17,599 bases of DNA from Polaromonas sp. (GTDB taxonomy: Bacteria > Pseudomonadota > Gammaproteobacteria > Burkholderiales > Burkholderiaceae_C). Location: the NCBI GenBank assembly GCA_023259235.1, contig JAHFQQ010000029.1, forward strand, positions 1 through 17,599, read 5' to 3'. Positions 7,972-14,986 of this stretch are shown piece by piece. A program made the position numbers and the translations under genes. Every line of letters starts with the position of its first letter. Positions within the stretch are counted from its first letter, which is position 1. The notes beneath the pieces were generated by a model that worked only from the letters and a program-made list of their open reading frames with translations, ran no database searches and was not told the DNA's origin.

Positions 7972-8562
7972 ATGGACATGCAAGGAAGCCGCCAACTGGC
8001 CATCACCCAGCAACAAGCCTGGGACGCGCTGAACGACCCGGCCGTGCTCAAGGTCTGCATTCCCGGCTGCGACAAGGTCGAGGCCAGCGGTGAAAACCAG
8101 TACGCCATCGCCATGGCGCTGAAGATCGGGCCAGTTTCGGCCAAATTCGCCGGCAAGATTGCGCTGAGTGACATCAACCCGCCAGCCAGCTACAAGCTGC
8201 TATTTGAAGGGCAGGGCGGCGTGGCCGGTTTTGGCAAGGGCAGCGCCGCCGTCAGGCTGGCGCCCAATGCCGATGGCTGTGCGCTCGATTACACCGTGCA
8301 GGCCCTGGTGGGCGGCAAGATCGCGCAGCTTGGGCAGCGGCTGATTGATGGCGCGGCCAAGTCCATGGCGGAAGATTTCTTCAAGCGCTTTGACCAGGAA
8401 ATGCAGCGCCAGCACCCCGAGAGTTATGCTGCCAAAATGGTGATGGGCGACGTCAATGCGGAACCAGGCAGGCGCGCCCGGTTTCTGGGCCTGCCGGTAT
8501 GGCTCTGGATTGTCGCCGCCGCCGTGCTGGCGCTGCTTGCCTGGCAAGCGTTCGGGCGGTAG
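7972..8562 (+). CDS. coxG: CoxG-like SRPBCC protein with C-terminal membrane anchor
   Basis: A 196-residue protein of the CoxG group in the SRPBCC/START-like fold. The start MDMQGSRQLAITQQQAWDAL, the IPGCDKVE segment (CIPGC at about residues 33-37), LKIGPVSAKFAGKI and a Gly-rich strand GQGGVAGFGKGSA are family hallmarks. The C-terminus (about residues 171-195) is a hydrophobic helix, LPVWLWIVAAAVLALLAW, ending in FGR, which would anchor the protein in the cytoplasmic membrane. In carboxidotrophs CoxG is reported to help attach the dehydrogenase to the membrane for electron transfer to quinones; the same role here is inference. AAGGA lies about 8 nt before the ATG. The XdhC-family gene follows after 26 bp. 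Confidence 0.92.
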   Translation: MDMQGSRQLAITQQQAWDALNDPAVLKVCIPGCDKVEASGENQYAIAMALKIGPVSAKFAGKIALSDINPPASYKLLFEGQGGVAGFGKGSAAVRLAPNADGCALDYTVQALVGGKIAQLGQRLIDGAAKSMAEDFFKRFDQEMQRQHPESYAAKMVMGDVNAEPGRRARFLGLPVWLWIVAAAVLALLAWQAFGR

Positions 8563-8588
8563 CCAACCAATGAAAGGAGAGCAGACAG

Positions 8589-9683
8589 ATGGAAAACCTC
8601 GATGTCATGGTGCTGCGCACCCTGCGCGACTGGCGCGCGGGTGGCCAGCACGCCCTGCTGGCCACCGTGGTGCGCACCTGGGGTTCGTCGCCGCGGCCGG
8701 TTGGCTCCATCATGGCGCTGCGCGAAGACGGCGTGGTGGTCGGCTCGGTATCGGGCGGCTGCATTGAAGACGACCTGATTGACCAGTACACGCAAGCTTA
8801 CGCAGCGGCGGCCGCACCGGGCAGCGCCGGCCGGGCGGAGCCCAAAAAAATTCCGTCGGGCCCGCCCGCATTCATTAAATACGGCGTGACCGCCGAGGAA
8901 GCCCACCGCTTCGGCCTGCCCTGTGGCGGCACCCTGGAACTGCTGCTGGAATACGACCCCGATGCCGCCGCACTGGCGCAACTGGTTGAGTCGCTTGAAG
9001 CCGGGCACCTGACGCAGCGCGGCGTGCGCCTGCAAGACGGTGCCGTCACGATCGCCGCGGCCACCCAGCCCGCCGCGCTCAGCCTCTCGGCCAGCGAGCT
9101 CGTCAACACCTTCGGCCCCGAATACCGCATGCTGCTCATAGGTGCCGGCCAGCTCACCGAATACCTCGCCACCATGGCCCTGTTCTGCGGTTTTGCCGTA
9201 ACGGTGTGCGACCCGCGCGAAGAATATCGCAGCGGCTGGCATGTGGCCGGCGCCAAGGTGCTCAGTGACATGCCCGACGACGTGGTGATCGCCTTCAAGC
9301 CGGACCGGCGCAGTTGCGTGATCGCGCTCACGCACGACCCCAAGCTCGACGATCTGGCGCTGATGGAAGCGCTGACCACCGACGCGTTTTACGTCGGCGC
9401 CATCGGCTCGCGGCGCAACAACGGCATGCGCAACCAACGTATGGCCGAGCACTTTGGCATGAGCGAAGCCGACCTGGCCCGCATGCGCGGCCCCATCGGC
9501 ATCTATATCGGCAGCAAGACCCCGCCGGAAATTGCCGTGAGCGTGATGGCCGAAGTGCTGGCCGTGAAAAACGGCGTGGAGCTGCCTCGCGACATGGAAG
9601 TGGCGCATGCCAAAGACGAGCTGGCGGTGGCGGGCAATGATGCAGGAGAAATGGTGTGCTGGGTGGAGCGTTCGCCGCATTGA
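8589..9683 (+). CDS. XdhC/CoxF-family molybdenum-cofactor maturation protein
   Basis: A 364-residue two-domain protein. The N-terminal XdhC_CoxI domain has TWGSSPRPVGSIMAL, then VSGGCIEDD (C58) and FGLPCGGTLELLLE (C112). These Cys-containing motifs are linked in XdhC to handling sulfurated molybdenum cofactor. The C-terminal Rossmann domain starts at LLIGAGQLTEYLA (G185, G187) and runs through CDPREEY, YVGAIGSRRNN and the terminal PIGIYIGSKTPPEIAVSVMA. XdhC-type proteins bind the cofactor, promote its sulfuration and insert it into the cognate hydroxylase; CoxF in CO dehydrogenase clusters has this architecture. An Ala/Pro/Gly-rich linker (about residues 73-95) is inserted after the first motif. 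AAAGGAGA precedes the ATG by about 8 nt. It is the last gene of the hydroxylase cluster; I see no clear terminator after it. Confidence 0.92.
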   Translation: MENLDVMVLRTLRDWRAGGQHALLATVVRTWGSSPRPVGSIMALREDGVVVGSVSGGCIEDDLIDQYTQAYAAAAAPGSAGRAEPKKIPSGPPAFIKYGVTAEEAHRFGLPCGGTLELLLEYDPDAAALAQLVESLEAGHLTQRGVRLQDGAVTIAAATQPAALSLSASELVNTFGPEYRMLLIGAGQLTEYLATMALFCGFAVTVCDPREEYRSGWHVAGAKVLSDMPDDVVIAFKPDRRSCVIALTHDPKLDDLALMEALTTDAFYVGAIGSRRNNGMRNQRMAEHFGMSEADLARMRGPIGIYIGSKTPPEIAVSVMAEVLAVKNGVELPRDMEVAHAKDELAVAGNDAGEMVCWVERSPH

Positions 9684-9709
9684 GGAAAAGTGCACGAATT
9701 TTAATAAAC

Positions 9710-9760
9710 AGGCCTGTAGCCCTTACATAACGGGCATATTAAGCTATTAAAAACAGAGCA
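9710..9760 (+). repeat. dispersed hairpin repeat, copy 2 (downstream of xdhC-like gene)
   Basis: AGGCCTGTAGCCCTTACATA continues with ACGGGCATATTAAGCTATTA and AAAACAGAGCA. The stem is GCCC (9719-9722)/GGGC (9732-9735). It shares TAGCCCTTA, GGGCATA and AGCTATTAAAAACAGAGCA with copy 3 (10692-10743), and AGGCCT and AGCTATTAAA with copy 1 (5594-5644). It lies 27 bp after the xdhC-like stop and about 125 bp before the SHOCT gene, in the same orientation as the other copies. Confidence 0.7.
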
Positions 9761-9834
9761 TCACAGATGCCTGGATGCGCCGGTTTGATTGAAGCGGGCG
9801 CTGCTCTGCGGGGTCGGCCGCACACAGGGTGGTC

Positions 9835-9877
9835 GCCAACCGCCAGGTTGGCATCGCGCTTTTACACGTAAAAGGAG
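9835..9877 (+). promoter_or_regulatory. tandem leader hairpins, second overlapping the ribosome site
   Basis: Hairpin A is GCCAACC (9835-9841) paired perfectly with GGTTGGC (9846-9852) over the loop GCCA. Hairpin B is CTTTTA (9859-9864) paired with TAAAAG (9869-9874) over CACG; its 3' arm runs into AAGGAG (9872-9877), the Shine-Dalgarno of the SHOCT gene at 9885. Folding of B would mask part of the ribosome site. A regulatory function is inference; the A/T-only 6-bp stem of B is weak. Confidence 0.35.
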
Positions 9878-9884
9878 AACGGCA

Positions 9885-10133
9885 ATGTGGGACCACATGG
9901 GCTACTACAACGGCGGCTGGGGCGCCATGGGCGTTGGCATGATCGGCATGTCATTGTTCTGGATTCTGCTGATCGTCGCCATCGTCGCGCTGGTGAGAGG
10001 CACCTGGAGATCGGGAGCCTCTGCCGCCAGGCGCCAGGAAAAGACGGCACTTGACATCCTGAAGGAGCGCTACGCCCGCGGCGAGATCGAAAAGGAAGAG
10101 TTCGAGCAGAAAAAGCGCGACCTGGCTGATTGA
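9885..10133 (+). CDS. small membrane protein with SHOCT-like C-terminal tail
   Basis: An 82-residue protein. A Gly/Met/Trp-rich N-terminus (MWDHMGYYNGGWGAMGVGM) leads into one membrane helix (MIGMSLFWILLIVAIVALVR, about residues 22-42). A charged linker follows, then the short helical motif TALDILKERYARGEIEKEEF, a clear SHOCT-type (short C-terminal) motif. The frame is open further upstream (an ATG at 9789), but ATG 9885 has the AAGGAG site at about 7 nt and starts at the conserved sequence, so I use it. SHOCT membrane proteins of this size are widespread and their function is not established. It overlaps no neighbour; the rhodanese gene starts 143 bp downstream. Confidence 0.88.
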   Translation: MWDHMGYYNGGWGAMGVGMIGMSLFWILLIVAIVALVRGTWRSGASAARRQEKTALDILKERYARGEIEKEEFEQKKRDLAD

Positions 10134-10276
10134 TCCCCCCGCCATTTTTCGTGCTTCTTCCCTGGATTGCCCATCAAGCCGCCTCCCCGCCTTGCCGCAG
10201 CGCTACCAGAGAGTTGTGGGACAAAACCCGGCCGCCTTTATGCTTGAGGCTTTCCAGCCTGTTTCAGGGAACTCCG

Positions 10277-10684
10277 ATGACCCCGCCCAAGACCATTTTC
10301 CGCGCCCTTTTTCTCGCCGCCGCCCTGCTGGCCGCGGCTTTCACCGCCCAGGCCGAGCCGGGCACGGTCGATGTCAAACAGGGGGCCAGCCTGCAAAGCC
10401 AGGGTACGTCGCTCATTGATGTGCGTGAACCCGACGAATACGCGCAGGGCCACGCGCCAGGCAGCACCCTGATTCCGCTGGGACAGCTTGAACAGCGCCT
10501 GCATGAACTCAGCGCCAGCAAAGACAAGCCCATTGCGCTGATTTGCCGCTCCGGCAACCGCTCCGGCATGGCGCAGAAGATTCTTGAAAAAGCCGGTTTC
10601 ACCAAGACCGTCAACGTGGCGGGCGGCATGAACGCCTGGGCCAAGGCCGGGTTGCCAATGGTCATGGGGATCACATCCAAGTAG
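10277..10684 (+). CDS. exported single-domain rhodanese-like protein
   Basis: A 135-residue protein. Residues 1-26 form a signal peptide (K5, R9, hydrophobic ALFLAAALLAAAFT, then AQA cleavage), so the rhodanese domain would be periplasmic. The domain shows LIDVREPDEYAQGHAPGS near its start and the active-site loop CRSGNRSG with catalytic C90. It ends with the family's VAGGMNAWAKAGLP. Such proteins transfer sulfane sulfur or bind other sulfur or oxyanion ligands; the real substrate is not deducible. The frame is open to an ATG at 10130 that overlaps the SHOCT stop, but the added 49 residues look non-coding and sit before the signal peptide. ATG 10277, with CAGGGA about 6 nt upstream, is the better start. 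Confidence 0.92.
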   Translation: MTPPKTIFRALFLAAALLAAAFTAQAEPGTVDVKQGASLQSQGTSLIDVREPDEYAQGHAPGSTLIPLGQLEQRLHELSASKDKPIALICRSGNRSGMAQKILEKAGFTKTVNVAGGMNAWAKAGLPMVMGITSK

Positions 10685-10691
10685 GAAAATG

Positions 10692-10743
10692 TTTCATTAG
10701 CCCTTATCCGCAGGGCATACGCAGCTATTAAAAACAGAGCAAT
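10692..10743 (+). repeat. dispersed hairpin repeat, copy 3 (upstream of WYL gene)
   Basis: TTTCATTAGCCCTTATCCGC continues with AGGGCATACGCAGCTATTAA and AAACAGAGCAA. The stem is GCCC/GGGC around TTATCCGCA. It matches copy 2 (9710-9760) almost throughout its second half (GGGCATA, AGCTATTAAAAACAGAGCA) and shares GCAGCTATTAAA with copy 1. It occupies most of the 92-bp gap between the rhodanese stop and the WYL regulator start, so any promoter for the WYL and cas genes in this gap must lie within or beside it. Confidence 0.7.
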
Positions 10744-10776
10744 ACTGGTTGCCGCCAGGAAAATCAAGGGAGGCAA

Positions 10777-11754
10777 GTGGATCGGACCGAGCGCTTCTAC
10801 AAAATTGAAAAGCTGTTGCGCCAGCGCAAGGTTGCCAGCTTTGCCGAATTGCAGTCTGAGCTGGAGGTTTCCCGTTCCACCCTCAAGCGCGATCTGGATT
10901 ACCTGCGGACACGGCTGAATGTGCCCATTGAATGGAGCCGTCAAGCCGGTGGATACCGGTTGGTGGAATCCGCCGGGCTTTCGGACCCTGCGCATGAATT
11001 GCCGGGCCTGTGGTTCTCGTCCACCGAGATCCATGCGTTGCTGACCATGCAGCACCTGTTGGCCGGGCTGGACTCCGGCGGCCTGCTCACGCCCCATGTG
11101 GCACCGTTGATGGACCGGCTCAACGCCTTGTTGGGAAGCGCCAACAACGACGCACAGGAAGTGCGCCGCCGCGTGCACATCATCGCGCTGGCCAACCGCC
11201 CGGTGCGGCTCGGCCACTTCCAAACCGTGGGCTCCGCCCTGTTGCAGCGTAAGCGCCTGGCGCTCACCTATGCCGCGCGAGGTACCGGCGAATCGACCGA
11301 ACGCGAAGTCTCGCCGCAGCGGCTGGTGCACTACCGTGGCAACTGGTACCTGGACGCGTGGTGCCACCTGCGGCGCGGCCTGCGCAACTTTGCCGTCGAT
11401 GCCCTCACCGATGCACACCTGCTCGACACCCCGGCAAAGGAAGTGAGCGACGCCAAACTGGACGCCCTGTTTGGCCCCAGCTACGGCATCTTTTCAGGCG
11501 GCACTATCCGCTGGGCGCGCCTGCGTTTCACGCCTGAACGAGCCCGCTGGGTGGCGCAAGAGCAGTGGCACCCGAAACAGCAGGGAGCGCGGCAAGCCGA
11601 CGGCAGCTACCTGCTGCGCCTCCCCTACACCGACCACCGCGAACTCATCATGGACATCCTCAAGCACGGGGCGCACTGCGAGGTGTTGGGGCCGCCAAGT
11701 CTGCGGCAGGCGGTGGCGGAGGAGGTGGGGAAGATGGCGGAGAAATATTTTTGA
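10777..11754 (+). CDS. WYL-domain transcriptional regulator (HTH-WYL-WCX), probable CRISPR-Cas regulator
   Basis: A 325-residue protein. The N-terminus is a winged HTH (about residues 5-60: RFYKIEKLLRQRKVASFAEL, then LEVSRSTLKRDLDYLRTRL with a GGYRL wing). The WYL domain follows, with its signature in YRGNWYLDAWCH (W190, Y191, L192) and the preceding RLVHYRGN. The C-terminal WCX-like extension ends in IMDILKHGAHCEVLGPPSLR. WYL domains sense nucleic-acid-like or nucleotide ligands and repeatedly act as repressors or activators of phage-defence operons. The start is GTG 10777 with a strong AGGGAGG 4 nt or so upstream. It ends only 37 bp before cas3 on the same strand, with no terminator between, so the two are probably co-transcribed; control of the I-C operon and itself is inference. 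Confidence 0.93.
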   Translation: MDRTERFYKIEKLLRQRKVASFAELQSELEVSRSTLKRDLDYLRTRLNVPIEWSRQAGGYRLVESAGLSDPAHELPGLWFSSTEIHALLTMQHLLAGLDSGGLLTPHVAPLMDRLNALLGSANNDAQEVRRRVHIIALANRPVRLGHFQTVGSALLQRKRLALTYAARGTGESTEREVSPQRLVHYRGNWYLDAWCHLRRGLRNFAVDALTDAHLLDTPAKEVSDAKLDALFGPSYGIFSGGTIRWARLRFTPERARWVAQEQWHPKQQGARQADGSYLLRLPYTDHRELIMDILKHGAHCEVLGPPSLRQAVAEEVGKMAEKYF

Positions 11755-11791
11755 ACAGGGCAGGACGGGTTCATCTGGTGAGCCTTTGCAT

Positions 11792-14146
11792 ATGCATACT
11801 ACCGAAATGACCACCCACTTTGCTCACAGCGAGAACGACCATGGGCAACGGCATTTGCTCAAGGAACATCTTGGCTGTGTCTCCGTCTTGGCAGGAAAAT
11901 TCGCAGCCGGGACAGCTTGGCAAGACGAGGCTGTTCTGGCTGGCCTGCTACATGACCTGGGTAAATTTGGCGACTTGTTTCAAGCAAGGCTGCAGGGTAA
12001 AGAAGCTGGGCTTGACCACTGGAGCTCTGGTGCCGTAGCCGCTTTACAGCACTACAGTGCGCTTGTGGCGGCCCTGGCAATTGAAGGTCACCACATTGGC
12101 TTGCAGGCGGCTGCTCCTGGTGTTCTTGCGCAGCGATTCAAGTCGGTTCTTGCAGGCGCGTCGCCGCTGGGCCAGCATATTCGCTTGTCTGACGGGAATC
12201 TGGGCCGTTTGCTTGAACGAGCAAAGCTTGACGGCCTGATGCTCGCAAAACCAGATCAGCCGGTGATTCCTCTGGGGCAACCAGATGCGTGGCAGTATGC
12301 CATCGCGCGCATGCTCGATGTGCGGATGCTGTTCTCTAGTTTGGTGGACGCAGATTTTCTCGACACCGAGGCTCACTTCAATGGGGGGCCGGAGGGCAAG
12401 CGGTATCGACCAGACGGTTTGCCCCTTGATGCAGGGCGTGCAGCGCTGGCACTCGATCACTACATGACAAAATCGGTGCGACCCGTGCGGCAACAGGGCC
12501 AGTCCAGCGACGATGTGGCTCAAACGCGTGCGCAGCTTTGGGATGCGGTGACCGAAGCGGCGACGCAGCCAACGGGCGTTTTCTCACTGACAGCACCCAC
12601 AGGCTCTGGCAAGACACTGGCCATGCTGCAATTCGCATTGGCACACGCGAAACAAAATGGTCTCAAGCGCATCGTACTGGCCGTACCTTACCTCAGCATC
12701 ATCGAACAGACTGCACGTGAATATAGAAAGGTGTTTTCCGATGATCCTGAATTCTTCATACTGGAACACCACAGCCTTGCTGGGGCCGGAGCGGAACAGT
12801 CCGACCCGAACAAGCACGACGACGCCGAGCGCCAGCGCAGACTTCATTCTGAAAACTGGGATGCACCCATCATCATCACGACCAACGTGCAGTTGCTTGA
12901 ATCACTGTTTTCCAACCGGCCTTCAGCCTGCCGCAAGCTCCACCGGTTGCGCGACGCGATGATTCTTTTCGACGAGGCACAGAGCCTGCCGCAGCATCTG
13001 GCCGTGCCCACGCTCGCCGCGCTGTCGCACCTGGCGAGTGGCTACAACAACAGCGTCGTTTTCGCAACAGCAACGCAACCCGCCTTCGATACGCTGAATG
13101 CAGCCGTTCGCAAGCACGCAGTCTCAGGCTGGCAGCCCACCGAGATAGTTCCAGGGCATGCAGCCATGTTTGCACGTCTCAAGCGGGTCGAAGTTCAGTG
13201 GCCAAAGGTGGATGAATCGCTCTCTTGGGATGCGCTGGCTGACACGCTCCGCGCGGACGCGACACCGCAAGCCCTGTGTGTGCTCAACCTCAAGCGCCAT
13301 GCATACGCGCTACTCAAGGCCATGGCGGGCGCGGATGGCCTGTTTCACCTCTCCACCAACCTCTGCGCAGCGCATCGTCGTGCGGTACTGGACGATGTGC
13401 GAAAGCGTCTCGACCCAGCCAATCCACAGCCGTGCCGACTGATTTCCACTCAGTGCGTTGAGGCCGGCGTCGATCTGGATTTCCCCCTCGTCTATCGCGC
13501 CATGGCACCGCTTGAAGCCGTCGCACAGGCTGCAGGACGTTGCAATCGTGAGGGGCGGATGAATCGAACGGGAATGCTTGGACAGGTGCGGGTGTTTGAT
13601 CCTGCGCTGGACACCAGCGAGCGAAAACGCATGTTTCCAACCTTCACGTACTTTCAGGCCGCCGAGGTGACAGCCTCGTTGCTGCGCGAGAACTGCGGCG
13701 ACCTGAACATCAACGATCCTGAGGTATTTCGTCGCTACTACCACAGGCTTTACAACCTGAGTCGGCCGGCCGATCAGAACCTCGATCTGACTGCGGCGAT
13801 CACGGGGCTCGATTTCCCGGAAATCGCTCGTCGCTATCGGTTAATAGCTCAGGATGCCATTCAGATCGTGGTGCCATGGAAACCATGCATCGACGAATAC
13901 AAGCGGTTGCGCGAGCAGGCTATTGCCAATGTGGATTACAAATGGATGCGCCGTGCACAGACACTGTCTGTCAGCATTCATCGCCTCAAGGCCGATCATC
14001 CGGCCTGGGGCCATCTGGTTCCGGCACACTTCCGGCGTGGCGGCGATTCGAATGAATGGTTTGTGCTAGAAGATCCAAAAGGGATTTTTTACGACGACAT
14101 ACTGGGCTTGCAGTTGCCCAATAGTCCAACGGACTTCTTTGCATGA
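11792..14146 (+). CDS. cas3: type I-C CRISPR-associated helicase-nuclease Cas3
   Basis: The 784-residue effector nuclease of a type I-C system, recruited by the target-bound Cascade complex to unwind and degrade DNA. The N-terminal HD nuclease domain (about residues 1-210) has HGQRHLLKEHL and LLHDLGKFGD with H54 and D55. The SF2 helicase has Walker A APTGSGKT (K274), motif II DEAQ (D394-Q397, the Cas3 variant of DEAH), motif III FATATQPA and motif VI QAAGRCNREGR (Q579, R583, R586). Motif V appears as STQCVEAGVDLDFP. All catalytic landmarks are intact. The start is ATG 11792 because GGTGA lies 9 nt upstream; the ATG at 11807 is the alternative. The open frame extends left into the WYL gene but only as out-of-frame sequence. 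The cas genes are visibly less GC-rich than the cox genes. Confidence 0.95.
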   Translation: MHTTEMTTHFAHSENDHGQRHLLKEHLGCVSVLAGKFAAGTAWQDEAVLAGLLHDLGKFGDLFQARLQGKEAGLDHWSSGAVAALQHYSALVAALAIEGHHIGLQAAAPGVLAQRFKSVLAGASPLGQHIRLSDGNLGRLLERAKLDGLMLAKPDQPVIPLGQPDAWQYAIARMLDVRMLFSSLVDADFLDTEAHFNGGPEGKRYRPDGLPLDAGRAALALDHYMTKSVRPVRQQGQSSDDVAQTRAQLWDAVTEAATQPTGVFSLTAPTGSGKTLAMLQFALAHAKQNGLKRIVLAVPYLSIIEQTAREYRKVFSDDPEFFILEHHSLAGAGAEQSDPNKHDDAERQRRLHSENWDAPIIITTNVQLLESLFSNRPSACRKLHRLRDAMILFDEAQSLPQHLAVPTLAALSHLASGYNNSVVFATATQPAFDTLNAAVRKHAVSGWQPTEIVPGHAAMFARLKRVEVQWPKVDESLSWDALADTLRADATPQALCVLNLKRHAYALLKAMAGADGLFHLSTNLCAAHRRAVLDDVRKRLDPANPQPCRLISTQCVEAGVDLDFPLVYRAMAPLEAVAQAAGRCNREGRMNRTGMLGQVRVFDPALDTSERKRMFPTFTYFQAAEVTASLLRENCGDLNINDPEVFRRYYHRLYNLSRPADQNLDLTAAITGLDFPEIARRYRLIAQDAIQIVVPWKPCIDEYKRLREQAIANVDYKWMRRAQTLSVSIHRLKADHPAWGHLVPAHFRRGGDSNEWFVLEDPKGIFYDDILGLQLPNSPTDFFA

Positions 14147-14187
14147 AACATAAATATTGGATTGACTACAAGGACGTACTTTCATGA
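14143..14187 (+). CDS. possible 14-codon bridging minigene between cas3 and cas5c
   Basis: ATG at 14143 overlaps the cas3 stop as ATGA. The frame runs 14 codons (MKHKYWIDYKDVLS) and its TGA at 14185-14187 overlaps the cas5c ATG, again as ATGA. It fills the whole cas3-cas5c gap exactly. It has no strong ribosome site of its own. It could carry ribosomes from cas3 to cas5c by termination-reinitiation, or the double overlap may be chance. A functional peptide is not claimed. Confidence 0.3.
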   Translation: MKHKYWIDYKDVLS

Positions 14188-14984
14188 CTCAACATGCCGC
14201 AGCGAATAGCCTAGCAGACCCTGACCGCAACACCCACACGCTTGAAGTATGGGGTGACTTTGCCTGCTTCACCCGGCCAGAGATGAAGGTGGAACGTTTT
14301 TCCTATCCAGTCATCACCCCTTCCGCTGCACGCGGTATCTTCGATGCAATCTACTGGGACGGCAAGCGTGACCGCGAGAAGATCGGCAACACAGTACGGG
14401 ACATCATCCGCCCCTATTTCTACTGGCAGATCACGCGTATTGAAGTGCTTGAAATGCCGCGCTTCATTGCCTTGCGGCGCAATGAAGTCAAGGGTGTGGT
14501 GCCGGGTACTGCAACGCTCAACAAGTGGATGGCAGGCAAGGAAACGCCAGAACCACTTTGGGCCGATGGCAACGACGAAACAACGGGTCGTACCCAACGT
14601 CAGACCATGGCACTCAAGAACGTGCGTTATCGGCTAAAAGCCCGTATCGAGCCCCGCCCCAACCACACACATGAGTTGGGCAAGCTCAACGCATGCTTCC
14701 TGCGGCGTGCCAAGCACGGCAAATGCTTCCAGCAGCCTTACTTGGGGTGCCGGGAGTTCCCTGCCTTTTTCGAGTACATCGAACCCGGCGCGCCATCCGC
14801 CGGAGCGGCCCCGCTGGATCAGCATCTTGGCTGGATGCTCTACGACGTGTTCGATCTAGCCAACGAAGCCCCGGGCCTGGACGGCAAGCCCTTCATTTCG
14901 GTCTTTGACGCGTCCGTTAAAAATGGCGTTATGGATGTGCCCTCGTTTAGCAGCAGCGCGGTGCGCAAGCCGGGGAGGGCGTAA
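14184..14984 (+). CDS. cas5c: type I-C CRISPR-associated protein Cas5c (Cas5d), crRNA-processing
   Basis: A 266-residue RAMP-fold protein. In type I-C systems Cas5 replaces Cas6: it cleaves the CRISPR precursor RNA and stays at the 5' handle in Cascade. Family features are visible in order: LEVWGDFACFTRPEMKVERF, YPVITPSAARGIFDAIYW, RFIALRRNEVKG, a KNVRYRLKARIEP strand, KLNACFLRRAKHGKCFQQPY, the highly typical YLGCREFPAFFE, and DHLGWML-like QHLGWMLYDVFD. I did not assign catalytic residues. It is slightly longer than many homologues, mainly because of a Lys/Trp/Asp-rich insert around residues 110-135. AAGGA lies 9 nt before the ATG, so it can also initiate independently of cas3. The cas8c ATG comes 2 nt after the stop. 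Confidence 0.94.
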   Translation: MTQHAAANSLADPDRNTHTLEVWGDFACFTRPEMKVERFSYPVITPSAARGIFDAIYWDGKRDREKIGNTVRDIIRPYFYWQITRIEVLEMPRFIALRRNEVKGVVPGTATLNKWMAGKETPEPLWADGNDETTGRTQRQTMALKNVRYRLKARIEPRPNHTHELGKLNACFLRRAKHGKCFQQPYLGCREFPAFFEYIEPGAPSAGAAPLDQHLGWMLYDVFDLANEAPGLDGKPFISVFDASVKNGVMDVPSFSSSAVRKPGRA

Positions 14985-14986
14985 CC

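Noticed and set aside
10247..10264. AGGCT-TTCC-AGCCT hairpin followed by GTTT as a terminator after the SHOCT gene
   Set aside because: The stem is only 5 bp and the T tract has three Ts; too weak to call.
10130..10276. N-terminal extension of the rhodanese to an ATG overlapping the SHOCT stop
   Set aside because: It would place 49 unrelated residues ahead of a well-formed signal peptide; ATG 10277 has its own ribosome site.
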